DNA of 64,000 bases from Streptomyces sp. NBC_01788 (GCF_035917575.1 NZ_CP109090.1:3596001-3660000); one strand, 5' to 3'. Shown: positions 38,602-50,012, counted from the first letter of the stretch. The notes: generated from the sequence alone by a model not told the origin. A program made the numbers and translations.

Positions 38602-39609
38602 CAGTTCGACCCTGGCGGCGACCGGCACGTGGTCGCTGCCCGTGGGGGGCAGGGTGCGGATGTCGGTGACGGTCGCCGAGCGGGCCATGACCTGGTCGAT
38701 CCGGGCCAGCGGGAAGGCCGCGGGGAAGCTGAGCGCGAAGCCCCGTTCCGCCACGTTCAGCCGTGAGGTCAGCGGGGCGAGGCCGCGGTCCTCCACCGTG
38801 CCGTTCAGGTCGCCCAGCAGGATCACCGTTCTCAGCTCCTCGGCCGCGACGGCCTCGCCCAGCAGCCGGGCGCTCTCGTCGCGCCGGGCGGACGCGAGGC
38901 CGCTCGCCCGGACGCGGAGTGAGGGCAGGTGCGCCACGTACGCCGCGACCCGGCCGTGCGGCGTCTGCACCTCGGCCCGCAGTCCGCGGTTCCAGGGCTC
39001 CGTGATCCCACGGGGTTTGATGTCCAGCGCCCGCGCACCGGTCAGCGGATGCCTCGACCAGAGTCCGACGGTGCCCCGGACCTCGTGGTACGGGTAGGCG
39101 GCTGCGAGGGACCGCTCGTAGACCGCCAGGGCCGGGGGCACCAGTTCCTCCAGCGCGATGAGGTCCGGCCCGGCGTCGGCCAGGGCGCGGGCCGTACCCG
39201 CCGGATCGGCGTTCTCGTCGCTGACGTTGTGCTGCACCACGACCAGTTGGCGCGCGCCGGGCGCCGTCGCGGGCAGGAGCAGCCCGCCGAAGAGATATGT
39301 CCAGGCCGCCACCGGCAGCAGCAGAGCCACCAGTGCCACGGCGGAGCGGCGCAGCAGCGCCAGGGCGAACAGCACCACGACCACCAGGCCGAGCCACGGC
39401 AGGAACGCCTCCAGCAGACTGCCCACACGGCCCACGGAGTTGGGCACGGCCCGGTGGAACACCAGCAGCCCGGCCGTCAGCACCGCGAGCCCGGCAAGCA
39501 CCCGCCCCCGCCGCCGCGCCGCCCGGCGCCCCGCGCCTGCCGGCGCCTCCTGGCTCGGAGCGCGCCGCCCCGCCCGGCGCCGCGCCCACGACGGCACCAT
39601 CGCCCTCAT
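38584..39609 (-). CDS. Membrane-anchored endonuclease/exonuclease/phosphatase family protein
   Basis: The protein of about 341 residues starts with a basic, proline-rich cytoplasmic segment, then three hydrophobic helices (about 35-125). An extracytoplasmic EEP domain follows with VVQHNVSDEN (metal Asn), ALEELV (metal Glu), ILLGDLNGT and the final GSDHVPV motif. Members hydrolyse phosphodiesters or phosphoinositide-like headgroups; the substrate is unknown. I use the ATG at 39609; the frame is open to a TTG at 39675. Confidence 0.88.
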   Translation of the reverse strand: MRAMVPSWARRRAGRRAPSQEAPAGAGRRAARRRGRVLAGLAVLTAGLLVFHRAVPNSVGRVGSLLEAFLPWLGLVVVVLFALALLRRSAVALVALLLPVAAWTYLFGGLLLPATAPGARQLVVVQHNVSDENADPAGTARALADAGPDLIALEELVPPALAVYERSLAAAYPYHEVRGTVGLWSRHPLTGARALDIKPRGITEPWNRGLRAEVQTPHGRVAAYVAHLPSLRVRASGLASARRDESARLLGEAVAAEELRTVILLGDLNGTVEDRGLAPLTSRLNVAERGFALSFPAAFPLARIDQVMARSATVTDIRTLPPTGSDHVPVAARVELSAAGR

Positions 39610-39750
39610 CGCTGCCGCACCGCTGTCCGCCCGCCCCCGACACACCCCGGCTCCCCTTCCGCTCGGCCTCTCCAACCAAGACGATCAGCCGAGTGGAACA
39701 GTTTCCGCCATCAGGACTGAAAAGCGGCGCTGCCCGTCCCCCAACCGCAA

Positions 39751-39780
39751 GGCGCCCGGCGTCGATCGCCCGGGCGCCTC
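39751..39780 (-). terminator. Terminator of the cellulase gene
   Basis: A perfect 10-bp stem (AGGCGCCCGG / CCGGGCGCCT) with a 10-base loop starts eight bases after the cellulase stop on the minus strand. It can serve both directions. Confidence 0.75.
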
Positions 39781-39787
39781 GCCGTCG

Positions 39788-42401
<2,614 letters not shown>

Positions 42402-42489
42402 CCCCCAAGCCTGCCATCCGGTACGTGTGTTCACACGGCGTGGTGGGCCTCACGTCGCGCCGCTCCCGCCCGTCGTTCATGATGAGCGG

Positions 42490-43164
42490 ATGCTCAGGTT
42501 CATGCCCGTCGGTGACTCCATGACGATCGGCAGCGCGGGCGAGCACACCTGGCGCTACCGGCTGTGGCAGCACCTGTGCGGAACGTACGGGGGCCCGTTC
42601 ACGCTCGTCGGCCCGCGCGAGACGCTCTACGACACGTCGGCGGACGCGCCGGTCTCCCTCGCCTACGCCGATCCGGACTTCCCCCGCGCCCATCTGGCCG
42701 GCTGGGGCGAGGGCTGGGGGCACATGGCCCCGCTCATCGGCGACGCGGTGCGCGAGTGCCGCGCGGACGTGCTGCTGGTCTCGCTCGGCCTGATCGACCT
42801 GGGCTTCTACACGAACCCCGAGCAGACGGCGGTCAACGTGGAGGCCTTCGTGCGGCAGGCGCGGGCCGCCGACGCGCGCGTCCGCGCGGTCGTGCTCCCG
42901 GTGATCCCGAACATCCGGGCCGCGGCCGACCCGCCCTTCGCCGCGCAGATGGACCGCTTCAACGAGCTGCTCGCCAAGGCGGTGGCCGACCTGGACGAAC
43001 CCTGCTCCCCGCTGCTCCTGGCGCCCCCGCCGCCGACGTACGACATCCACACGGACACCTACGACGGCACCCACCCGAACCAGAGCGGCGAGCACAAGAT
43101 CGCGGCCGCGTTCGCCGGGGCGCTGCACCGGGGGTGGGGGTGGGGCGGGGAGTACGAGGGCTGA
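42490..43164 (+). CDS. SGNH/GDSL-type hydrolase
   Basis: The 224-residue protein carries the catalytic block I PVGDSMT (Ser10 region), a block III variant SLGLIDLG where GxND is expected, and the block V pair in DGTHPNQSGE. It lacks a signal peptide and is probably cytoplasmic. Family members are esterases or acyltransferases acting on carbohydrate esters. The missing Asn of block III (Leu-Ile-Asp) would weaken the oxyanion hole. ATG at 42490 is chosen from the family start (MLRFMPVGDS). Confidence 0.88.
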   Translation: MLRFMPVGDSMTIGSAGEHTWRYRLWQHLCGTYGGPFTLVGPRETLYDTSADAPVSLAYADPDFPRAHLAGWGEGWGHMAPLIGDAVRECRADVLLVSLGLIDLGFYTNPEQTAVNVEAFVRQARAADARVRAVVLPVIPNIRAAADPPFAAQMDRFNELLAKAVADLDEPCSPLLLAPPPPTYDIHTDTYDGTHPNQSGEHKIAAAFAGALHRGWGWGGEYEG

Positions 43165-43204
43165 CCGCTCACTGGCATATGCACGCCGCTCCGTGACCCG
43201 GACG

Positions 43205-43233
43205 CCGTGCGTATCGTTGTACCGCGCGGCTGC
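43205..43233 (+). promoter_or_regulatory. Shared 29-bp upstream box of Uma2 gene 1
   Basis: These 29 bases, containing GTGCGTATCGTTGTACCGCG, are identical to 45689-45717 upstream of the second Uma2 gene. A GTGAC motif lies at the same distance before both. TATCGT could be a -10 hexamer. The box is about 60 bases before the ATG. Confidence 0.7.
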
Positions 43234-43268
43234 GCTCGTCCGCGGGGCAGCCGGGGAGGAGTGCCACG

Positions 43269-43856
43269 ATGTCCGTCCTGGAAGACAGGATCCCGATGGC
43301 CGAGGAGTGCAACGAGCTGACTCTGGACTTGATGTTCGAGTGGCTCGAGAAGATGCCCGTCCCCGAGGGAACGAAGGTCGAGATCGTCGGGGGGAACATC
43401 TTCATGTCGCCGCAACGTCACACCCACTGGCAGATCATCTTCGACATCGCCCGACAGCTCAGCGTCAGGTACCCCGCCAAGCGGCTGGCCTCGGATGTGC
43501 GCATCGATTTTCCCGGGCGCCTGAACGGATTCGCCTGTGACGTCGCGGCGATGACCGACCGCTCGGTGCAGGACGCCAAGGGCCGCTGGCACTACCGGGA
43601 CATCGAGTTCGTGGCCGAAGTCATCTCCGAGAACACGGCCGCCAATGACTACGGCCCCAAGAAGCTCACCTACGCCCTCGCCGAGGTTCCCGTCTACCTC
43701 ATCGCCGATCCGTACGAAGGCGAATGCCGTGTCTACACCCACCCCCTGAACGGCGACTACACGACCGAGACGAAGCTGCCCTTCGGCGAGGACCTCGACC
43801 TCACCGACTCTCCCCTCGGTCTCGTCCTCAGGACCGGTGACTTCCCCCGCGACTGA
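43269..43856 (+). CDS. Uma2-family (DUF820) putative nuclease-fold protein, copy 1
   Basis: The 195-residue protein of the PD-(D/E)XK-like Uma2 family shows the core VEIVGGNIFMSP, the acidic strand FACDVAAMTD, and VAEVISENTAANDYGPKKLTYA carrying the E and K of the motif. The ATG follows GGGGAGGAG. Such genes are highly multiplied in Streptomyces and their substrate is unknown. A close paralogue lies 2.4 kb downstream with the same upstream box. Confidence 0.92.
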   Translation: MSVLEDRIPMAEECNELTLDLMFEWLEKMPVPEGTKVEIVGGNIFMSPQRHTHWQIIFDIARQLSVRYPAKRLASDVRIDFPGRLNGFACDVAAMTDRSVQDAKGRWHYRDIEFVAEVISENTAANDYGPKKLTYALAEVPVYLIADPYEGECRVYTHPLNGDYTTETKLPFGEDLDLTDSPLGLVLRTGDFPRD

Positions 43857-43924
43857 CCACCCCCGTCGCCCCGTCCGCGACCCCCCTTGCATCGAGCGCA
43901 CTCCAAGACGTTGGCTTGTGGACC

Positions 43925-44920
43925 ATGAAGTACACACAGCTCGGACGCACAGGACTCAAGGTCAGCCGACTGGTGCTCGGCACGATGAACTTCGGTCCGC
44001 AGACCGACGAGGCGGACAGCCACGCGATCATGGACGCGGCGCTGGACGCGGGGATCAACATCTTCGACACGGCCAACGTCTATGGGTGGGGCGAGGACAA
44101 GGGCCGCACCGAGTCGATCATCGGCAACTGGTTCGCCAAGGGCGGGGACCGGCGCGACAAGGTCGTCCTGGCCACCAAGGTCTACGGGAACATGTCCGCG
44201 GACAACTCCAACGTCTGGCCCAACCACGACAAGCTCTCCGCCGTGAACATCCGGCGGGCCGTGGACGCCAGCCTCAAGCGGCTGCGGACCGACCACATCG
44301 ACGTCTACCAGTTCCACCACATCGACAGGGCCACGCCCTTCGAGGAGATCTGGCAGGCCGTCGACGTACTGATCCAGCAGGGCAAGATCCTCTACGTCGG
44401 CTCCTCCAACTTCCCCGGCTACAAGATCGCCCAGGCCAACGAGATCGCCGCGCGGCGCTCCGGCACCATCGGGCTGGTCAGCGAGCAGTGCCTGTACAAC
44501 CTCGCCGAGCGGCGCGCCGAGATGGAGGTGATCCCGGCCGCGCGGGACTACGGCCTCGGGGTCATCCCCTGGTCGCCGCTGAACGGCGGGCTGCTGGGCG
44601 GTGTGCTCAGGAAGCAGGTCGAGGGCGGCCGGCGTGCCTCCGGCAGGTCCGTCGACGCGCTCGCCGACACCGCCATGCGCGACCGGATCCAGGCGTACGA
44701 GGACCTGCTCGACAAGCACGGTCTGGAGCCCGGCGAGGTCGCGCTGGCCTGGCTGCTCACCCGGCCCGGCGTGACCGGCCCGATCGTCGGCCCGCGCACC
44801 GCCGAGCAGCTCGCGTCGGCGCTGCGGGCGGTCGAGCTGGAGCTGAGCGAGGAGCTGCTGACCGGGCTCGACGAGATCTTCCCGGGACCGGGTCCGTCTC
44901 CGGAGGCCTTCGCCTGGTAG
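43925..44920 (+). CDS. Aldo/keto reductase
   Basis: The 331-residue TIM-barrel NADPH reductase has the catalytic Asp-Tyr (INIFDTANVYGWG), Lys (LATKVYG) and His (YQFHHID) tetrad and the C-terminal NADP motif IVGPRTAEQL. It belongs to the AKR11/YghZ-like group. It starts at the ATG at 43925 (MKYTQLGRTGLKVS). It stands between the two Uma2 genes, which suggests the Uma2 duplication spans or inserted around it. Confidence 0.95.
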   Translation: MKYTQLGRTGLKVSRLVLGTMNFGPQTDEADSHAIMDAALDAGINIFDTANVYGWGEDKGRTESIIGNWFAKGGDRRDKVVLATKVYGNMSADNSNVWPNHDKLSAVNIRRAVDASLKRLRTDHIDVYQFHHIDRATPFEEIWQAVDVLIQQGKILYVGSSNFPGYKIAQANEIAARRSGTIGLVSEQCLYNLAERRAEMEVIPAARDYGLGVIPWSPLNGGLLGGVLRKQVEGGRRASGRSVDALADTAMRDRIQAYEDLLDKHGLEPGEVALAWLLTRPGVTGPIVGPRTAEQLASALRAVELELSEELLTGLDEIFPGPGPSPEAFAW

Positions 44921-44974
44921 GCGCCTGCCGCGCCGCCCCGGCGGCCGTACCGGCCCTGGCGGCCGTGCTCCGCG

Positions 44975-45064
44975 TCACCTGCCGAGCGCGGCCGCCATGG
45001 CGACGACGACGAACATCAGCACGAGCGCACCGGCCATGATCCGGTTCCGGGTTTTCGGGTCCAC
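44975..45064 (-). CDS. 29-residue single-helix membrane microprotein
   Basis: The ORF starts at GTG with MDPKTRNRIMAG and continues as a hydrophobic helix (ALVLMFVVVAMAAALGR). A TAGTCT -10-like hexamer, overlapping the thpR stop, ends seven bases before the GTG, so it may be leaderless; it lies ten bases after thpR. The N-terminus looks like a small conserved Streptomyces protein as I remember it. Function is unknown. Confidence 0.55.
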   Translation of the reverse strand: MDPKTRNRIMAGALVLMFVVVAMAAALGR

Positions 45065-45074
45065 GTACTCGAGA

Positions 45075-45647
45075 CTAACCGGCCGCCCGCAGTGGCCAGC
45101 GGCCGACCGGTTCGTAACGGGGCTGTTCCCCCGGCACCCCGGACACCGGCAGCAGGCTGCGCACGAGGACCAGCTCCTCCACGGTCCAGGCGCTGCTCGC
45201 GAAGTCCCACAGCGCCTGGACGTACGGCCGTACGTCCAGGCCGTCCCGGCTGCGCGCCACCGTCAGATGGGCCTTGTAGGGGCGGTGCTCCCCCATCGGC
45301 ACGCCCGCCTTCCGCGCCGCCGCGTCCGCGCGCCCGGCCAGCAGCCGCAGGGCCGCGAGGTCGCCCTCCGCCCCCGTCCACAGCGCCTTGCCGTGCCCGA
45401 ACTGCCCTCCCCCGCGCAGCGCGAGCGAGAAGGCCCCGGTCCGGTGCGCGGCCGTCTCCAGCCGGGCCGACAGCGCGGGTACAACCTCCTCGTCGACTTC
45501 GCCGTAGAAGGCCAGCGTGAAGTGCCACCCGGGCCGCTGCGTCCACCGCAACCGGTCCGCACCGGGCAGCTTCCGCAACTCCGCGACCTCGTCGGCGAGC
45601 CCCCGGAGCACATCCCGCGGCGGCAGCACGGCGGCGAAGAGTCTCAT
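45075..45647 (-). CDS. thpR: RNA 2',3'-cyclic phosphodiesterase (LigT/2H family)
   Basis: The 190-residue two-histidine phosphoesterase has the H-x-T motifs HFTLAF (about 42-47) and HLTVAR (about 127-132). Start and length match ThpR. It opens 2',3'-cyclic phosphates on RNA or small nucleotides. The gene is followed after ten bases by the 29-residue microprotein ORF. Confidence 0.94.
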   Translation of the reverse strand: MRLFAAVLPPRDVLRGLADEVAELRKLPGADRLRWTQRPGWHFTLAFYGEVDEEVVPALSARLETAAHRTGAFSLALRGGGQFGHGKALWTGAEGDLAALRLLAGRADAAARKAGVPMGEHRPYKAHLTVARSRDGLDVRPYVQALWDFASSAWTVEELVLVRSLLPVSGVPGEQPRYEPVGRWPLRAAG

Positions 45648-45688
45648 GACCCCAGTGTCCTGCCACACACCCGGGCGTGACGTGGTCA

Positions 45689-45717
45689 CCGTGCGTATCG
45701 TTGTACCGCGCGGCTGC
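45689..45717 (+). promoter_or_regulatory. Shared 29-bp upstream box of Uma2 gene 2
   Basis: Identical to 43205-43233, with the same GTGAC element at the same offset. It lies upstream of the second Uma2 gene and implies common regulation or a recent duplication including the promoter. Confidence 0.7.
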
Positions 45718-45778
45718 ATGCGACCAGGCAGCAGCGGGGAGGAGCGGCACAGCGACTGCTCTTGCAGACAGGATCGAG

Positions 45779-46339
45779 ATGGCCGACCAAAGCGACAAGC
45801 CCACACTCGACGAGATGTTCGAGTGGCTGGAGCAGATGCACATCCCCGAAGGTTTCAAGACCGAGATCGTCGAGGGGGGCATCTTCGTGACGCCACAGCG
45901 GGACACCCACTGGGAGATCATCGCGGCCATCTACGACCAGCTGCGCACCAAGTACCCGCGCAAGCGCGTGAAGTCCGATGTCCGCATCGACTACCCAGGA
46001 CACCTCAACGGCTTCGCGTCCGACGTCGTCGCCCTCGCCGAGGACGCCCAAAAGGACGAGAAGGGTCACTGGCGTCCCGGGGACGTCGAGCTGGTCGCCG
46101 AGGTGATCTCCCAGGGCACGGCCAGGAACGACTACGGCCCGAAGAAGGACGCCTTCGCGGCAGCCGAAGTGCCGGTGTACCTGATCGTGGACCCGTACAC
46201 CGGCACGTGGCACCTGCACACCCTGCCGAAGGACGGCGAGTACCGGGGTGTCCTCAGCCTCGACTTCGGCGACGAGGTCGACCTGAACGACACCCCCGTC
46301 GGCCTTGTCCTCAAGACCGACGAGTTCCCGCGCGACTGA
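45779..46339 (+). CDS. Uma2-family putative nuclease-fold protein, copy 2
   Basis: The 186-residue paralogue of the gene at 43269 has matching segments (DEMFEWLEQMHIPEGFKTEIV, FASDVVALAED, VAEVISQGTARNDYGPKKDAFA). Aligning the upstream sequences shows the first gene's ATG corresponds to GCG here, while the strong GGGGAGGAG remains. I therefore start at the next in-frame ATG (45779), preceded by AGGA. The protein loses about ten N-terminal residues compared with copy 1 but keeps the core. Confidence 0.88.
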   Translation: MADQSDKPTLDEMFEWLEQMHIPEGFKTEIVEGGIFVTPQRDTHWEIIAAIYDQLRTKYPRKRVKSDVRIDYPGHLNGFASDVVALAEDAQKDEKGHWRPGDVELVAEVISQGTARNDYGPKKDAFAAAEVPVYLIVDPYTGTWHLHTLPKDGEYRGVLSLDFGDEVDLNDTPVGLVLKTDEFPRD

Positions 46340-46369
46340 CCCGTTCCCGCCGGACCGGACCTCCCCGGG

Positions 46370-47731
46370 CTACGCCACCGCCGCCAGTTCCTTGCCTTGG
46401 CCGCGGGGGACCAGGTTGACCTTGGGGTGGCCGTGGTGCCAGGCGATCGAGAGGCGCAGGCCGCCGACGCGGGTCAGGACCAGGCCGATGGTGGCGGCCG
46501 CGGCAAGGGAGACGATGCCGCCCACGGCGAAGCCGACGCGGGCGCCGTAGGCGTCGGTGATCCAGCCGACGAGGGGCGCGCCGAGCGGCGTACCGCCCAT
46601 GAACACCATCATGAACAGGGCCATCACCCGCCCCCGCATGGCCGGGTCGGTGCCCATCTGCACCGCGGTGTTCGCCGTGACGTTGACCGTCAGGCCGAAT
46701 ATCCCGATGGGCGCCATCAGCAGCGCGAACAGCCAGTACGACGGGGCCGCCGCGGCGACGATCTCCAGCGCGCCGAAGGCCGCGGCGGCCGCGATGAGCA
46801 CGCGCAGCCGGGCGGTGCCGCGGCGGGCCGCGAGCAGGGCGCCGACCAGGGAGCCGACCGCCATCACGGTGTTGAAGAGGCTGTAGGCGCCGGCTCCGGC
46901 GTGGAAGACGTCGTCGGCGTAGGCCGACAGCCACACCGGGAAGTTGAAGCCGAAGGTGCCGATGAAGCCGACCAGGACGATCGGCCAGATCAGCTCGGGA
47001 CGGCCGGCGACATAGCGCAGGCCCTCGCGGAGCTGGCCCTTGCCGCGCGGGGCGCGCTCGACGACGTGCAACTCGCGGGAGCGCATCAGCAGCAGGCCTG
47101 CGATGGGCGCGACGAAGGACAGGCCGTTGGCGAGGAACGCCCAGCCGGTGCCCACGCCGGTGATCATCAGGCCCGCGACGGCGGGACCGATCAGCCGCGC
47201 GGACTGGAAGTTCGCGGAGTTCAGGCTGACGGCGTTCTGGAGCTGCTTCGGGCCGACCATCTCCGAGACGAAGGACTGGCGGGCCGGGTTGTCCAGGACC
47301 GTGGCCAGGCCGACCGCGAACGCGGCGACGTAGACGTGCCACACCTGGACCTGGCCGGTCAGGGTGAGCGCGGCGAGCGCGAGGCCGGTGACGGCCATGG
47401 CCGACTGGGTGGCGAGCAGGGTGGGCCGCTTGGGCAGGCGGTCGACGAGGACGCCGCCGTAGAGGCCGAACAGCAGCATCGGCAGGAACTGCAGGGCCGT
47501 CGTGATGCCGACGGCGGCCGAGGAGCCGGTGAGGCTCAGGACCAGCCAGTCCTGCGCGATGCGCTGCATCCAGGTGCCGGTGTTGGAGACGACCTGGCCG
47601 AGGAAGAACAGGCGGTAGTTCCTGACCCTCAGCGAGCTGAACATCGAGGACTTGCGGGATGTGTCGGGGGCGGTGCGGGAGTCGTGGGTGGTCGGTGCGG
47701 GGGCGGAGTCTGCTCCGGATCCCGTACTCAA
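46370..47731 (-). CDS. MFS transporter (MFS_3/EntS-like)
   Basis: The protein of about 453 residues has twelve predicted helices and MFS signatures (SNTGTWMQRIAQDWLVLSLTG, LYGGVLVDRLPKRP). It resembles multidrug or siderophore exporters of the EntS group. TTG at 47731 lies nine bases after AAGGAGG and is preferred over the GTG at 47761. It follows a MarR gene by under 60 bases in the same operon, which supports drug-responsive control. Confidence 0.93.
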   Translation of the reverse strand: MSTGSGADSAPAPTTHDSRTAPDTSRKSSMFSSLRVRNYRLFFLGQVVSNTGTWMQRIAQDWLVLSLTGSSAAVGITTALQFLPMLLFGLYGGVLVDRLPKRPTLLATQSAMAVTGLALAALTLTGQVQVWHVYVAAFAVGLATVLDNPARQSFVSEMVGPKQLQNAVSLNSANFQSARLIGPAVAGLMITGVGTGWAFLANGLSFVAPIAGLLLMRSRELHVVERAPRGKGQLREGLRYVAGRPELIWPIVLVGFIGTFGFNFPVWLSAYADDVFHAGAGAYSLFNTVMAVGSLVGALLAARRGTARLRVLIAAAAAFGALEIVAAAAPSYWLFALLMAPIGIFGLTVNVTANTAVQMGTDPAMRGRVMALFMMVFMGGTPLGAPLVGWITDAYGARVGFAVGGIVSLAAAATIGLVLTRVGGLRLSIAWHHGHPKVNLVPRGQGKELAAVA

Positions 47732-47780
47732 AAGGGTTCGCCTCCTTGGCCGGCTGCTCACTCGCCGAGTGGTACGTGTT

Positions 47781-48218
47781 CTACAGGTGTGCGAGCTTCT
47801 CCAGTACGGGGGCGGCGGCGCTCAGTTTGGCCCACTCGTCCTCGTCCAGACCCTCGACCAGGCCGGCCAGGAAGGCGTTCCGCCTGCGGCGGCTCTCCTC
47901 CAGCATCGTTTCGGCCTGGGCGGTCCTCGTGACCACCTTCTGACGCCGGTCCTCGGGGTGGGGCTCCAGGCTGACCAGCCCCTTGGCTTCGAGCAGCGCC
48001 ACGATGCGGGTCATCGACGGCGGCTGCACGTGCTCCTTGCGGGCGAGCTCGCCCGGCGTGGCGCTTCCGCAGTTGGACAGGGTGCCCAGCACCGACATCT
48101 CGGTGGGGCTCAGCGACTCGTCGACCCGCTGGTGCTTGAGCCGACGGGACAACCGCATCACGGCGGAGCGCAGGGAGTTCACGGCGGCAGCGTCGTCGCC
48201 ATGGGTGAGGTCCGGCAT
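47781..48218 (-). CDS. MarR-family transcriptional regulator
   Basis: The 145-residue winged-helix protein has LSPTEMSVLGTLSNCGSATPGELARKEHVQPPSMTRIVALLEAKGLVSLEPHPEDRRQKVV for the DNA-binding domain and helical ends for dimerisation. It is first in an operon with the MFS exporter. Upstream of its ATG is a dyad that fits an autorepressor site. A TACGCT hexamer seven bases before the ATG suggests a leaderless message. Confidence 0.94.
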   Translation of the reverse strand: MPDLTHGDDAAAVNSLRSAVMRLSRRLKHQRVDESLSPTEMSVLGTLSNCGSATPGELARKEHVQPPSMTRIVALLEAKGLVSLEPHPEDRRQKVVTRTAQAETMLEESRRRRNAFLAGLVEGLDEDEWAKLSAAAPVLEKLAHL

Positions 48219-48222
48219 GTTC

Positions 48223-48250
48223 TTTAGCGTAACTCATTACTCTCGCTAAA
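48223..48250. promoter_or_regulatory. MarR operator candidate
   Basis: TTTAGCG at 48223-48229 is inverted as CGCTAAA at 48244-48250, and GTAA-CTCA-TTAC lies between (48229-48240). The dyads cover the presumed -10 of the marR gene. Confidence 0.55.
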
Positions 48251-48371
48251 TACCACCGGGGACACACCCTGCGCCCGTGACTCCCGCCACTGAAGTTCTC
48301 ATCACTCTTTCGGGTGATCCCGGTGCGGAACATGACGCCTCGCGCGTAAGGGGCCCGCGACCCTCGTGTCC

Positions 48372-48554
48372 ATGGGGACCAGTGTGCTCAGCCTGCGCAT
48401 GGACCACGAGCTGCTCGAACGGCTCAGGTGCCATGCCGCGAAAAGAGGAATGAGCGTCCAGGACTATGTCGTCCGGACGCTCATTCGGGATGACTTCGAC
48501 GAGCGGTTCCAGGCCGCCGTCGAGGAGACAGAGAGGTTCTACGGGGTCACCTGA
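48372..48554 (+). CDS. Ribbon-helix-helix (antitoxin-like) protein
   Basis: The 60-residue protein has the RHH layout: a strand (SVLSLRMDHELLERLRCHAAKRGMS) followed by VQDYVVRTLIRDDF. It is probably a small DNA-binding protein. No toxin gene follows; the next gene is convergent and only nine bases away, so it seems solitary. The start is at ATG 48372 or at GTG 48366. Confidence 0.75.
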   Translation: MGTSVLSLRMDHELLERLRCHAAKRGMSVQDYVVRTLIRDDFDERFQAAVEETERFYGVT

Positions 48555-48563
48555 CCCCGTAGA

Positions 48564-50012
48564 TCAGGTCAGGCCGAGGGCCGGCATCAGGTAGTAGAAG
48601 GCGAAGACCGCCGCCACCACGTACATCGCCACCGGCACGTCCTTGCCGCGGCCGGCCGCAAGGCGCAGCACCACGAAGGTGATGAAGCCCATGCCGATGC
48701 CGTTGGTGATCGAGTAGGTGAACGGCATCATCAGCATCGTCACGAAGGCCGGGATGGCGATCGTGTAATCCGCCCAGTCGATCTCCTTGACCGAACCGGA
48801 CAGGATCAGGAAGCCCACCGCGAGCAGCGCCGGGGTGGCCGCCTGGGACGGCACCATGGTGGCGATCGGGGTCAGGAACAGCGCCACGGCGAACAGCGCA
48901 CCGGTGATGACGTTGGCGAAGCCGGTCCTCGCGCCCTCGCCGACGCCCGCCGTCGACTCCACGAAACACGTGGTGGCGGAGGAGGAGCTGGCGCCACCGG
49001 CGGCGACCGCGATGCCGTCGACGAAGAGGACCTTGTTGATGCCGGGCATCTGCCCCTGGGCGTCGGTCAGCTTCGCCTCGTCGCTGATGCCCATGATCGT
49101 GCCCATGGCGTCGAAGAAGGTCGACAGCAGCACGGTGAAGACGAACAGGACGCCGGTGAGCACACCGACCTTCCCGAAACCGCCGAACAGGCTGACCTTG
49201 CCCAGCAGGCCGAAGTCGGGGGTGCTCACCGGGCTGCCCGGCCACTTCGGGGTGGTCAGACCCCAGGACGGCACCTTGGCGACGGAGTTGATCACGAGCG
49301 CCAGGACGGTCATCGCGATGATCGAGATCAGGATCGCGCCGGGCACCTTGCGCAGGATCAGCGCCAGCGTGAGCAGCGCGCCCAGGATGAAGACGAGAAC
49401 CGGCCAGCCGTTGAGGTGACCGTCGGCGCCGAGCTGGAGCGGGACGGTGGTGTGGGCGGCGTCCGGGATACGGGAGACGAAGCCGGAGTCGACGAGCCCG
49501 ATCAGCATGATGAACAGGCCGATACCGATGGCGATGCCCTTGCGCAGGCCGAGCGGCACAGCGTTCATCACGCGCTCACGCAGGCCGGTGGCGACCAGCA
49601 GCATCACCACGAAACCGGCGAGGACGACCATGCCCATGGCGTCCGGCCACGTCATGCGCGGCGCGAGCTGGAGCGCGACGACCGTGTTGACGCCGAGGCC
49701 GGCGGCGAGCGCGATCGGCACATTGCCGATGACACCCATGAGCAGCGTGGTGAACGCGGCGGTCACGACGGTGGCGGTGACGAGCTGGCCGTTGTCGAGC
49801 TGGTGCCCGTACATGTCCTTCGCGCTGCCCAGGATGATCGGGTTCAGCACGATGATGTAGGCCATCGCGAAGAAGGTGGCGAAACCGCCGCGGATCTCCC
49901 GGGAGAGCGTGCTGCCCCGTTCGGAGATCTTGAAGTAGCGGTCGAGGGCGCCGTACGGGGGCGTACCCGGCTGCTCGGGGGCGGAAGCCTTGGCGGTGGC
50001 CGAGGTGGACAT
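48564..50012 (-). CDS. Purine permease, AzgA-type NCS2 family
   Basis: The 482-residue transporter has about twelve to fourteen helices. Signatures include REIRGGFATFFAMAYIIVLNP at the N-terminus, ALAAGLGVNTVVAL, and FFDAMGTIMG for the substrate region. It belongs to the adenine/guanine/hypoxanthine group (AzgA/PbuG). It is monocistronic and divergent from the DUF2530 gene. Confidence 0.94.
   Translation of the reverse strand: MSTSATAKASAPEQPGTPPYGALDRYFKISERGSTLSREIRGGFATFFAMAYIIVLNPIILGSAKDMYGHQLDNGQLVTATVVTAAFTTLLMGVIGNVPIALAAGLGVNTVVALQLAPRMTWPDAMGMVVLAGFVVMLLVATGLRERVMNAVPLGLRKGIAIGIGLFIMLIGLVDSGFVSRIPDAAHTTVPLQLGADGHLNGWPVLVFILGALLTLALILRKVPGAILISIIAMTVLALVINSVAKVPSWGLTTPKWPGSPVSTPDFGLLGKVSLFGGFGKVGVLTGVLFVFTVLLSTFFDAMGTIMGISDEAKLTDAQGQMPGINKVLFVDGIAVAAGGASSSSATTCFVESTAGVGEGARTGFANVITGALFAVALFLTPIATMVPSQAATPALLAVGFLILSGSVKEIDWADYTIAIPAFVTMLMMPFTYSITNGIGMGFITFVVLRLAAGRGKDVPVAMYVVAAVFAFYYLMPALGLT

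Noticed and set aside
48372..48554. Type II toxin-antitoxin pair
   Set aside because: The ribbon-helix-helix protein has no adjacent toxin gene; the neighbouring gene is a convergent purine permease.
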